Source: JBBSGA01 sp038254585
GTDB taxonomy: Bacteria > Chloroflexota > Chloroflexia > Chloroflexales > Kallotenuaceae
NCBI GenBank assembly: GCA_038254585.1
Contig: JBBSGA010000019.1
Coordinates: 1 to 32,454 of the forward strand
Length of the DNA: 32,454 bases
Reading direction: 5' to 3'
Numbering within the stretch: position 1 is the first letter of the stretch; every line of letters starts with the position of its first letter. Position numbers and translations under genes: made by a program. The notes beneath the pieces were generated by a model. It was not told the DNA's origin, did no database searches, and was given only the letters and a program-made list of their open reading frames with translations. Shown here piece after piece: positions 23,282 to 30,486 of the stretch.

Positions 23282-24961
23282 CTAACTCCGAGCGACCACA
23301 GCCTCAACCATCTCGACGTGGCCGTTCCCCCGCTCGAGGTCGAGCGGTATCTGGTCTCCTGTGATCAGAGTACGGCCTGCGGCGGCGACAAAGCCGGCGA
23401 AAAGTGGATGCGGCTTATTCGGGCGCGATTTGAACTCAGGATGGAACTGAGAGGCCACGAACCAAGGATGATCGCTCAGCTCGATGATCTCGACCAGCCG
23501 CCCATCTGGGGAATGGCCCGATACGACGAAGCCGCTCGCTTCGAGCTGCCGCCGGTACTTATTGTTGAACTCGAAACGATGGCGGTGGCGCTCGAGCACG
23601 ATATCTCGCCTGTAAGCTTCCGCGGCACGCGTACCCGGCTCCAACACACAAGGGTAGATGCCGAGACGCATCGTCCCGCCCTTATCCGTAATATCGAGCT
23701 GGTCGGGCATGAAATCGATCACCGGATGCCGGGTCGTCGGATCGAACTCAGTCGAGTTTGCATCCTCGGCGCTGAGCTCGCAGCGCGCGAGGTAGATGCA
23801 GGCACATTGCATTCCGAGGCATAGGCCGAGATACGGGATCCCGTGCTCACGGGCATAGCGTGCCGCGACCACCTTCCCCTCAACCCCACGATAGCCGAAG
23901 CCACCCGGCACGACGACTCCGTAGACATCTCCGAGCAGCACGGCCGGATCTTCGCGCTCGAGCTCTTCTGAAGAGACCCATTTGATCGCGACGTCCATTC
24001 CTTGGGCGAAGGCCGCGTGCCGCAGCGCCTCGGCCACGGAAATATAGGCGTCCTTGAGCTGCACGTATTTGCCGACGAGGGCGACAGGGATCGTACGCTT
24101 GGGCCGCTTGATCATCTCCACAAGCTCCTGCCAATCCTTCAGATCGGGTGGTCCGCCGGGAAGACCGAGCTCGCGAACGATATAAGCGTCCAGTCCTGCG
24201 CGCTCGAGGACCAGAGGCACTTCATAGATCGTCTCGACGGTTGGCAGCGCGACGACCGCCTCGAGATCGACATCGCCGAAGAGCGCGATCTTCTCGCGAA
24301 TCTCTTCGGTTACCTCGTGATCGGAGCGGCAGATCAGAACATCCGGCGTGATACCTACGCGGCGCAGCTCCATCACCGAGTGCTGCGTTGGCTTGGTCTT
24401 GAGCTCGCCGGTCGAGCCGACCATCGGCAAGAGCGTCACATGCACGTAGAGCACATTGTCCTTGCCAGCATCCTTACGCATCTGGCGGATCGCCTCGAGA
24501 AACGGCAGGCTCTCAATATCGCCGACGGTACCGCCGATCTCGACGATCACCACGTCCGCGCCGGTCGCCTTGGGTACGGCGGCGATCCGCGATTTGATCT
24601 CGTTGGTAATATGCGGAACCACCTGAATCGTTCCGCCCAGGTAATCGCCGCGGCGCTCCTTTTGGATCACGGACGAGTAGATCTGTCCGGTCGTGACGTT
24701 GTTCAGGCGTGACAGATTTTCGTCGATGAAGCGCTCGTAATGCCCGAGATCAAGGTCGGTCTCCGCCCCATCTTCGGTCACGAAGACCTCACCATGCTGG
24801 TACGGCGACATCGTCCCCGGGTCGACGTTGATATAGGGATCGAGCTTCTGTATAGATACCCGCAGGCCACGCGCTTTGAGTAGCCGGCCGATCGACGCTA
24901 CCGTGATCCCCTTGCCGACCGACGAGACGACACCGCCCGTCACGAAAATGTATTTCGCCAT
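23282..24961 (-). CDS. pyrG: CTP synthase
   Basis: Makes CTP from UTP using ATP and glutamine. The 559-residue protein begins MAKYIFVTGGVVSSVGKGI with the synthetase-domain P-loop (about 7-20). LDPYINVDPGTMSPYQHGEVFVTEDG, TTGQIYSSVIQKER and CRSDHEVTEEIREKIALF follow. The C-terminal class I glutaminase domain (about 300-545) carries the nucleophile cysteine in YLGLCLGMQ and the His-Glu pair near FHPEFKSRP. The ATG has GAGGAG 6 bases upstream. The last about 20 residues (after ITGDQIPLD) are a divergent tail. A 9-bp hairpin and an extended -10 promoter lie in its leader. Confidence 0.97.
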   Translation of the reverse strand: MAKYIFVTGGVVSSVGKGITVASIGRLLKARGLRVSIQKLDPYINVDPGTMSPYQHGEVFVTEDGAETDLDLGHYERFIDENLSRLNNVTTGQIYSSVIQKERRGDYLGGTIQVVPHITNEIKSRIAAVPKATGADVVIVEIGGTVGDIESLPFLEAIRQMRKDAGKDNVLYVHVTLLPMVGSTGELKTKPTQHSVMELRRVGITPDVLICRSDHEVTEEIREKIALFGDVDLEAVVALPTVETIYEVPLVLERAGLDAYIVRELGLPGGPPDLKDWQELVEMIKRPKRTIPVALVGKYVQLKDAYISVAEALRHAAFAQGMDVAIKWVSSEELEREDPAVLLGDVYGVVVPGGFGYRGVEGKVVAARYAREHGIPYLGLCLGMQCACIYLARCELSAEDANSTEFDPTTRHPVIDFMPDQLDITDKGGTMRLGIYPCVLEPGTRAAEAYRRDIVLERHRHRFEFNNKYRRQLEASGFVVSGHSPDGRLVEIIELSDHPWFVASQFHPEFKSRPNKPHPLFAGFVAAAGRTLITGDQIPLDLERGNGHVEMVEAVVARS

Positions 24962-25003
24962 CTAGTGCTCCTCGCTTATGCCCTCGTGCTCGCGGCAAGC
25001 TGA

Positions 25004-25029
25004 AGGGGAAGGCCATGCGACCTTCCCCT
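25004..25029 (-). other. Hairpin in the pyrG leader
   Basis: AGGGGAAGG / CCTTCCCCT pair perfectly over 9 bp with an 8-base loop (25004-25012 with 25021-25029), 42 bases upstream of the pyrG ATG. There is no U-tract on the pyrG side, so it is not a classical terminator. Confidence 0.5.
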
Positions 25030-25115
25030 CAGTTTCGGGACCCTTTTATGGAACGCCCACCGGCATGTATTAGACTTAAATCGACCCGTCGACATTCATT
25101 AGCCCCCGGGCCCTT

Positions 25116-25124
25116 AGTATAACA
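25116..25124 (-). promoter_or_regulatory. Extended -10 promoter for pyrG
   Basis: Minus strand TGTTATACT (extended -10 TGnTATACT) at 25116-25124. No good -35 is visible. The start region reads AAGGGCCCGGGGGCT, so transcripts may begin within or just before a run of G residues, about 155 bases before the pyrG ATG. Confidence 0.45.
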
Positions 25125-25315
25125 CATGGCATCCGCAATCCGGGGATCTGGAGTTAACGATTTGACACATGGTAGAGACGATGCCCAGCCAAATCGCCGC
25201 CAAGACCCGGTACTGGAGGGCCGCGACCAGCTACGTAGCGGGCCGGTATACTCGCGACCGGAAGCGAGCGAGTCTAGGGCCAACGACGGCCAGCTCTGAG
25301 TCTGAGGAGGAAGCT

Positions 25316-25679
25316 ATGAGTAAGATCGGGCGGAATGAGCCGTGCCCATGCGGCAGCGGGAAGAAGTACAAACTGTGTCAAGGCCCGATCGATGCCGCAC
25401 GCGAGCTGGACGTTCGCCTCCGGCCGCTAATCGGAGCAAGGTCTTCAACCACTTCATCATGGTGCTGCCGCGAGAGGAACACGAGCCGAACCAGATCCAG
25501 ACGCTGATCGATAATACACGCGTGATCATGGCGACCACTGCGGCCTCGCTCGGCTTCGAGCGCGATATTCAGGAGGTTGCGACGTGCCGCACGATCGGCG
25601 AAGAGCAGGCAATCGCTCCGGATATGCGGGAGGCCAGCACGATCAGGTGGCAGAGGAAGCGCTGTCCGAGGCAGACTAG
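25316..25679 (+). pseudogene. SEC-C motif protein gene, apparently frameshifted twice
   Basis: The ATG at 25316 has an excellent AGGAGG and opens MSKIGRNEPCPCGSGKKYKLC, the SEC-C zinc-binding motif found at the SecA C-terminus and in small stand-alone proteins. The motif lacks its last ligand: the residue after the third cysteine is Q, not H or C. After about residue 38 this frame continues as low-quality sequence to a stop at 25507. Good coding-like sequence resumes in a second frame (SKVFNHFIMVLPREEHEPN... to about GEEQAIAPDM, 25440-25630). It appears to end in a third frame as AEEALSEAD with TAG at 25677-25679, which overlaps the gmhB stop. Two single-base losses would explain this. Sequencing error, true decay, or a short 63-residue protein are all possible. 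Confidence 0.55.
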
Positions 25680-26257
25680 CCCATCGCGCGTCCGCGGTCT
25701 TGCCGCAGAATATAGTCGACTGCGTCCGGGAGCGCATCGACCACCACTTCAGGACCGACTCCACTCATGCGATGGCGCCAGGCGGACTCAAGCTCCGCGC
25801 CGTAGCCTGTGCGCACCAGGATCGTACGGCAGCCTGCCGCATAGCCCGCACCCATATCGCCCGCCGTGTCGCCGATCAGCCAGCTGCACTCGAGGTCGAT
25901 ACCATGATCGGCGGCGGCCATAAGAAGCATGCCAGGCGCCGGCTTGCGGCACGCGCACGGTTCTGTGAACTCGGGGTGATGTGGGCAGTAGTAGAACGCG
26001 TCGATATGCGCATGATGCGCCATGAGGCACTCGTTAAGGTACGCATGTAGGGCACGCATGTTGGCCTCGGTGTAGTAACCCCGCGCGATCCCGGCCTGGT
26101 TGGTCACGACGATTACGAGTAGTCCGGCGGCGTTGAGCCGAGCGATTGCCTCCGGCGCGCCCGGTATGAGCTCCAGATCCGCCGGCCGGTGCAGATAGTT
26201 GACCTCCACGTTGATCGTGCCGTCACGATCTAAGAAAACTGCCGGATGCATCGTCAT
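25676..26257 (-). CDS. gmhB: D-glycero-D-manno-heptose 1,7-bisphosphate 7-phosphatase-like
   Basis: HAD-family phosphatase of 193 residues. Motif I is FLDRDGTIN (about 8-16), motif II VVTNQAG, and the motif III/IV region KPAPGML and IGDTAGDM. A zinc-binding loop CPHHPEFTEPCACRKP (about 92-107) is characteristic of GmhB and the related histidinol-phosphatase domain. GmhB removes the 7-phosphate in ADP-heptose or GDP-heptose synthesis. It lies 60 bases downstream of a glycosyltransferase on the same strand, so a role in cell-surface glycan synthesis is plausible. Starts at 26257 and 26251 are both possible and neither has a clear Shine-Dalgarno. Its stop overlaps the SEC-C gene stop. The other heptose genes are not in this window, so a different sugar bisphosphate cannot be excluded. 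Confidence 0.85.
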   Translation of the reverse strand: MTMHPAVFLDRDGTINVEVNYLHRPADLELIPGAPEAIARLNAAGLLVIVVTNQAGIARGYYTEANMRALHAYLNECLMAHHAHIDAFYYCPHHPEFTEPCACRKPAPGMLLMAAADHGIDLECSWLIGDTAGDMGAGYAAGCRTILVRTGYGAELESAWRHRMSGVGPEVVVDALPDAVDYILRQDRGRAMG

Positions 26258-26317
26258 CGAAGTGCTAGGGTTTTATGCCCCTCGCGGTAGCATCGAACGC
26301 GGTAATGCGCCTGATCT

Positions 26318-27466
26318 TTATCCATCGCCTTCCTCGGACCTCGCTTGCTGATCTTTGCCACGCGCCGCCAGGGCTTCACGGTAGACAGCCGCCGTACGCT
26401 CGACCATGAGCATTGGCGTGTAATCGCGTAGGACGCGGCGCCGGCCGTTTTGCCCGAGGTATTCGCGCAAGCCCTGGTCGGCGAGCAAGACCTTCAGCGC
26501 GCGGGCAAGTGCCTCCGAATCGTTCGGCGGAACGACAAAACCCGTCTCACCATGCCGGTTGATCTCGCTGGTAGCTGTACCGATCTCGGTCGTCACCAGT
26601 GGCAAGCAAGCGGCCATCGCCTCTAGCAAGACGATACCGAAGGCCTCGGCACGCAAGTGCGATGCGAGTACGAACAGATCCGCTGACTGATAATAGCTCG
26701 GCAGATCCTCGTCCGACACCCGGCCGACGAAGTGTACGCGCTGGGAGACTCCCAGCTCGCGAGCCTGCATCTCAAGCTGCTTTCGCTCGGACCCATCACC
26801 GACGACCACGAGCCGTGCATCGACGTGCCGGAGCGCGGCAAGCAGTACGTGCAGGCCCTTATAATAGCGCAGTACTCCCACGCTGAGGACAACCGGAGCG
26901 CCCCACTCCGATCGCAGGCGCTCGATTTCTGCGGCGTCGAACGTCGCAAACCGTTGCGGGTCTACCGCCAGCGGTACGACCCGACAGCGCTCGACATGAG
27001 GACGGAGAAAGCGCGACGATAAAAGGTAGGGACGGCTGGTGGCGATGATCCGGTGGGCACTTCGCAGCGTCGCCTCGAGCAGCGGCTTGTAAATCTGAAG
27101 CAGCCGCTGCTGGCGAACGACATCGCTATGGTAGGTGACGACGAGCGCCGGCCGGCCCGGCAGGCTGCGGACGACGATGTCGCCCGGCGGGTAGGGCATG
27201 TGCAGATTGACGACCTCAGGCCGGAGCGCCGCGGCCTCGAGCACCATGGCAGGGCTGAACGGCGTCGAGGCGAAGGCCATCGCGCGGGCAGCCCTGATCA
27301 CCGTCACCCCGTTGCGAAGCTCGCGCGTCGTGTAGCCCGACGTATTCGTCACGAGCACCGTCACATTATCGCCCCGCGCGGCCTCGGCTTCGGCCAGCGT
27401 CTTGATATGGTTTTCGATCCCGCCGACGACGGGGTCGTAATCCTTGTAAACGTGCAGGATGCGCAG
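26318..27466 (-). CDS. GT4-family glycosyltransferase with CTG start
   Basis: GT-B fold retaining glycosyltransferase (group 1), 382 residues. Read from CTG at 27466 the protein begins (M)RILHVYKDYDPVVGGIENHI, the classical GT4 start with its glycine-rich acceptor loop. No ATG, GTG or TTG lies between the upstream in-frame stop and this point. The next start, GTG 27364, would remove the first strand and loop. AAGGAG sits 6 bases before the CTG. The C-terminal domain shows VLSVGVLRYYKGLHVLL, VVVGDGSERKQLE, VHFVGRVSDEDL and EAFGIVLLEAMAACLPLV, the E-x7-E donor-binding motif. Donor and acceptor are unknown. gmhB follows. A promoter with extended -10 TGTTATAAT lies 24 bases upstream. Confidence 0.9.
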   Translation of the reverse strand: MRILHVYKDYDPVVGGIENHIKTLAEAEAARGDNVTVLVTNTSGYTTRELRNGVTVIRAARAMAFASTPFSPAMVLEAAALRPEVVNLHMPYPPGDIVVRSLPGRPALVVTYHSDVVRQQRLLQIYKPLLEATLRSAHRIIATSRPYLLSSRFLRPHVERCRVVPLAVDPQRFATFDAAEIERLRSEWGAPVVLSVGVLRYYKGLHVLLAALRHVDARLVVVGDGSERKQLEMQARELGVSQRVHFVGRVSDEDLPSYYQSADLFVLASHLRAEAFGIVLLEAMAACLPLVTTEIGTATSEINRHGETGFVVPPNDSEALARALKVLLADQGLREYLGQNGRRRVLRDYTPMLMVERTAAVYREALAARGKDQQARSEEGDG

Positions 27467-27472
27467 ATCGGG

Positions 27473-27478
27473 CTCCTT
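27473..27478 (-). promoter_or_regulatory. Ribosome-binding site deciding the CTG start
   Basis: AAGGAG on the minus strand, 6 bases before CTG 27466. No other start codon is at a usable distance. Confidence 0.7.
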
Positions 27479-27489
27479 ACGCCAGGCGG

Positions 27490-27498
27490 ATTATAACA
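27490..27498 (-). promoter_or_regulatory. Extended -10 promoter for the glycosyltransferase
   Basis: Minus strand TGTTATAAT (27490-27498), a perfect extended -10. The -35 position is poor. A plus-strand TAGAAT at 27512-27517 could serve the divergent moaD-moaE gene. Confidence 0.55.
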
Positions 27499-27537
27499 AA
27501 CCGCTGTACGGTAGAATAGAGCCAGGGGGGAATGTAT

Positions 27538-28230
27538 ATGCGGATTACGGCTCGGTTTTTTGCTCTTCATCGCGATGCCGTCGGCGCGCCTGAGCTTGAG
27601 CTTGAGGTCGACGACGGAATGACGGCCGGTGGTCTCTGGTCACAGCTTGGGGAGCGGTACCCGCGCTTGGTGCCCGCGACACGCTCGCTCATGTTTGCGA
27701 TTAATCAAACCTATGCCGATCCGGCCACCGAGCTGCACGAAGGCGACGAGGTCGCCTTCATTCCGCCCGTCAGCGGCGGCAGCGCGCATGACTTCCGGCC
27801 CTTCGTGGTGACCCCCGACCCGATCGAGAGCGCGTCGCTCACCGGCTACGTGCAGACATCAGGTGATGGAGCGATCGTGCTCTTCGCGGGAGTGGCGCGC
27901 GACAACGCCGAGGGCAGGGCGACGGCACACCTGTACTACGAAGCCTATGCGTCGATGGCCGAGCCGGTGCTCAGTCAAATTGCAGATGAGGCGCGCGCCA
28001 GGTGGCCGATCGGCAGGGTAGCGATCCATCATCGTACCGGAAAGCTCGATATTGGGGAGACAGCCGTGCTCGTCGCGGTGGCTGCTCCGCACCGCCATGA
28101 GGCCTTCGAGGCAGCTGAGTTCATGATGGACAGGATTAAGGAGATCGCGCCGATCTGGAAGCGCGAAAGCTGGCTGGATGGGACAACTGAGTGGATCGGA
28201 GACGAGAAGACGCGCGGCGCGAGATCGTAA
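27538..28230 (+). CDS. MoaD-MoaE fusion, molybdopterin synthase
   Basis: Both subunits of molybdopterin synthase in one 230-residue chain. The MoaD part (about 1-82) is a ubiquitin-like fold starting MRITARFFALHRDAVG and ending PPVSGG, the site that becomes the sulfur-carrying thiocarboxylate. The MoaE part (about 88-225) contains GAIVLFAGVARDN, LYYEAYASMAEPVLSQIADEA, VAIHHRTGKLDIGETAVLVAV, APHRHEAFEAAEFMMDRIKEIAPIWKRE, with the conserved lysines. ATG 27538 is preferred over ATG 27532 because AGGGGGG lies 7 bases before the former and only 1 before the latter. Fusions of this kind are known in actinobacteria (MoaX), where the chain is cut after the Gly-Gly. moeA lies about 2 kb away on the other strand. 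Confidence 0.93.
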   Translation: MRITARFFALHRDAVGAPELELEVDDGMTAGGLWSQLGERYPRLVPATRSLMFAINQTYADPATELHEGDEVAFIPPVSGGSAHDFRPFVVTPDPIESASLTGYVQTSGDGAIVLFAGVARDNAEGRATAHLYYEAYASMAEPVLSQIADEARARWPIGRVAIHHRTGKLDIGETAVLVAVAAPHRHEAFEAAEFMMDRIKEIAPIWKRESWLDGTTEWIGDEKTRGARS

Positions 28231-28304
28231 TCGCCATCCGTCAGCCATCTAGTACGTGCCGACGGACCGTCTGGGGCACCGGCCATCGCGCGATCGACCA
28301 GCGG

Positions 28305-28595
28305 CTACCACGCGATTGAGAATGGACCCTCGCGGTTGGTCGCTTCCTCCCACTCGATCTCGACGTGCTCGACCTCAGACGAGGGTGGACCGCTGTAGCA
28401 CCAGCTCACAAGACGCTGGACACCCGCACGCGTGCCTTCGAAGACCGCTTCGACCCGCCCGTCGCCTACGTTCCTCACCCAGCCGTCGACTCCGGCGCGC
28501 TTCGCCTCGTCGCGCGTGTGGGCCCTGAAATTCACGTTCTGCACGTGCCCTGAAATCCAAACATGAGCACGAACCCGATCAACTGCCACAGCCAT
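28305..28595 (-). CDS. acyP: Acylphosphatase
   Basis: Small cytosolic enzyme that hydrolyses acyl phosphates. The 96-residue product has the family segment AHVWISGHVQNVNFRAHT (usually GxVQGVGFR), containing the catalytic arginine, and GVDGWVRNVGDGRVEAVFEG with the catalytic asparagine, at normal spacing. The two glycines of the usual VQGVGFR loop are both asparagine here. The ATG at 28595 has AAGGTGGA 4 bases upstream; the frame upstream of it is not conserved. It is the last gene of the minus-strand run moeA, diheme protein, mnmE, acyP, 64 bases after mnmE. Confidence 0.9.
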   Translation of the reverse strand: MAVAVDRVRAHVWISGHVQNVNFRAHTRDEAKRAGVDGWVRNVGDGRVEAVFEGTRAGVQRLVSWCYSGPPSSEVEHVEIEWEEATNREGPFSIAW

Positions 28596-28659
28596 CTGTT
28601 CCACCTTCGCAGCGCATCGAATACAACCGGGGCCGCGCCCCCAGACGGATTTCCAGGCA

Positions 28660-30027
28660 TCATTTCCCGATACAGAAGCGGCTAAAAATCTCTGCGAGCA
28701 GATCCTCCCCAACTGTCTCGCCGGTGATCTCTCCTAAGGCCTGGACCGCCGCGGTCAGGTGCACCGCGGCGAGATCGATCGGCATCCCTTGTTCAAGACC
28801 GGCGACAGCATCCTGCAGCTCCACGGCTGCTCGCGCCAGAGCCTCACGGTGACGTGGATTCGTTACAAGCGCCGTCCCCGTGATAGGACTACCGGCAAGC
28901 AGTGTCCGTGCCACGACACCCGCGAGCTCGGCGATGCCCACGCCGGTCTCTGCCGATACGGTTGCGCTGGCGCCGACGGTCGGATGCTCGCGCAAGATGG
29001 GCTCGGAATCTGCCACCTCCGGTCGATCGGCCTTGTTCAGCACGACGACCGTCGGCTTGCCATATGAGAGGCGCGCAATCGCCGCATCCTGCTCGATAAG
29101 CGGTTCCGAGCGATCGAGCACCAACAGCACAAGATCCGCACCATTAAGTGCTCGGCGCGACCGCTCGACGCCGATCTGTTCCACGGGATCGTCAGTCGTG
29201 GTAATCCCGGCCGTATCGACGAGCACGACTGGAACACCTCCGAGATTAGCGGTCTCCTCCAGTGTATCACGGGTTGTTCCGGCAACCGGCGTGACAATCG
29301 CGCGATCAACCTGGAGCAAGGCGTTGAGCAAGCTCGACTTGCCAGCATTAGGGCGGCCGACGAGAACGGCACGCGCGCCGTACCGGAAGATCACGCCCTG
29401 GTCTGCACTTTGGTACAGGCGCTCAACCGTCTCGTGGGCGCGGCGTAAGGGAGCTAGCACTTCCTCATCCGGAACGTCGTCTTCCGGAAAGTCCACCAGC
29501 GCTGTGACGTATGCCAGTGAGCGCATGACAAGGTCGCGCACAGTCTTGATCTCGCGCGAGAGGTGACCTCCGAGCTGATCTAGCGCCAGGCTGAGGCCGG
29601 TCTGCGTCCGCGCCTGGATGAGATCGAGGGTCGCCTCGGCCTGCGCAAGATCGACGCGCCCGTTGAGAAAGGCGCGCAGCGTGAACTCTCCCGGCTCCGC
29701 CAGCCGGGCCTCGTGACGCAGGGTGAGCTCCAGCGTCTGCCGCAACGAGAGCGCGCCGCCGTGGCAGTGAATCTCGGCCACATCTTCGCGGGTATATGAG
29801 TGCGGAGCGCGGAAATAGACCGCTAGTCCTTCGTCCACGGTCACGCCCGCGTCGTTAACGACACGCCCGTATCGCATCCGTTGTGGCGCCCACCCATGCG
29901 AAGTAGATCGAGGGCGAAAGACTGCTTCGAGAATAGGCAAGGCATCGCGTCCACTCAGGCGGATGATGCCGATTCCGCCCTCGCCCACGGGCGTCGCAAT
30001 CGCGGCAATCGTATCGTCGTACAGCAT
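28660..30027 (-). CDS. mnmE: tRNA modification GTPase MnmE
   Basis: With MnmG, MnmE adds the carboxymethylaminomethyl group to wobble U34 of certain tRNAs. The 455-residue protein has the N-terminal tetrahydrofolate-binding domain (DTIAAIATPVGEGGIGIIRLSG; YTREDVAEIHCHGG; GEFTLRAFLNGRVDLAQAEA). A central G domain is inserted in a helical domain, with G1 GRPNAGKSS (about 227-235), G2 GTTRDT, G3 DTAG and G4 NKAD. The C-terminus is FCIGK, with the conserved catalytic-region cysteine. The ATG lacks a Shine-Dalgarno. A TATACT at 30063-30068 may give it a weak promoter of its own. mnmG is not in the window. Confidence 0.97.
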   Translation of the reverse strand: MLYDDTIAAIATPVGEGGIGIIRLSGRDALPILEAVFRPRSTSHGWAPQRMRYGRVVNDAGVTVDEGLAVYFRAPHSYTREDVAEIHCHGGALSLRQTLELTLRHEARLAEPGEFTLRAFLNGRVDLAQAEATLDLIQARTQTGLSLALDQLGGHLSREIKTVRDLVMRSLAYVTALVDFPEDDVPDEEVLAPLRRAHETVERLYQSADQGVIFRYGARAVLVGRPNAGKSSLLNALLQVDRAIVTPVAGTTRDTLEETANLGGVPVVLVDTAGITTTDDPVEQIGVERSRRALNGADLVLLVLDRSEPLIEQDAAIARLSYGKPTVVVLNKADRPEVADSEPILREHPTVGASATVSAETGVGIAELAGVVARTLLAGSPITGTALVTNPRHREALARAAVELQDAVAGLEQGMPIDLAAVHLTAAVQALGEITGETVGEDLLAEIFSRFCIGK

Positions 30028-30107
30028 GTTCGTTGTCGGCCGTCAGCGGCCAGTACTCAGAAAGTATATACGAGGGCAGCGAAGCACTGTTTCGAGCCGC
30101 CTGCCGG

Positions 30108-30446
30108 CTACCGGCGGCGCGGCGGAGGTCCCTGGACGTGGCAGAAACCGCACGTCGGCATGGCTGGATGGTTCATCGGCGGAGCTGGGTCGATCTGCCG
30201 CAAATGGCACGCGAGGCACGCGTCGCGCGAGACCGTGAGATCATGGCCGGGCAGCCGCTCCACGTCCGGCGCGAACGCCGCCGCGCCGGCGAAGGCCCAG
30301 CTGAGCAAAATCACGACGACCGCAAAGACGCCGAGAGCACGCATGGGACGGCTGCGCATCTGGCGGCGATAGCGCGCGCGTGCCGCTTCGATATCGAACG
30401 AGCGTGGTGGCTCAGGCAGCCGGTTCTGGGATTCGCTTTCGGGCAA
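30108..30446 (-). CDS. Small membrane-anchored diheme c-type cytochrome-like protein
   Basis: A 112-residue protein with a basic cytosolic N-terminus (ARARYRRQMRSRPMR), one membrane helix near 37-58 (LGVFAVVVILLSWAFAGAAAFA) and an exported domain of about 55 residues. That domain contains two CxxCH heme-attachment motifs, CLACH and CGFCH, about 20 residues apart. The segment PPMNHPAMPT between them offers extra histidine and methionine ligands. It resembles half of a NapC/NrfH-type quinol-oxidising cytochrome, but is much shorter and I do not recognise a family. The start is TTG with a weak GAAAG upstream; a shorter start at an internal ATG (MRSRPMRAL) is possible. It lies between moeA and mnmE, 40 bases after moeA. 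No partner reductase is in the window. Confidence 0.72.
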   Translation of the reverse strand: MPESESQNRLPEPPRSFDIEAARARYRRQMRSRPMRALGVFAVVVILLSWAFAGAAAFAPDVERLPGHDLTVSRDACLACHLRQIDPAPPMNHPAMPTCGFCHVQGPPPRRR

Positions 30447-30486
30447 CAGCGTTGCTTTCGTGTAGAGTTCGGACGGGCAAGCCCGA

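Larger units (their letters stand above)
24962..25315. other. Gene-free divergent region pyrG / SEC-C gene
   Basis: This 354-base gap holds the pyrG leader hairpin and extended -10 promoter on the minus strand. On the plus strand there is a TTGACA (25162-25167) with no matching -10, a separate TATACT (25247-25252) that could serve the SEC-C gene, and GAGGAGG before its ATG. I see no RNA gene. Confidence 0.5.

Noticed and set aside
24002..24712. 236-codon plus-strand frame opposite pyrG
   Set aside because: Antisense to conserved pyrG; composition reflects the complementary codons.
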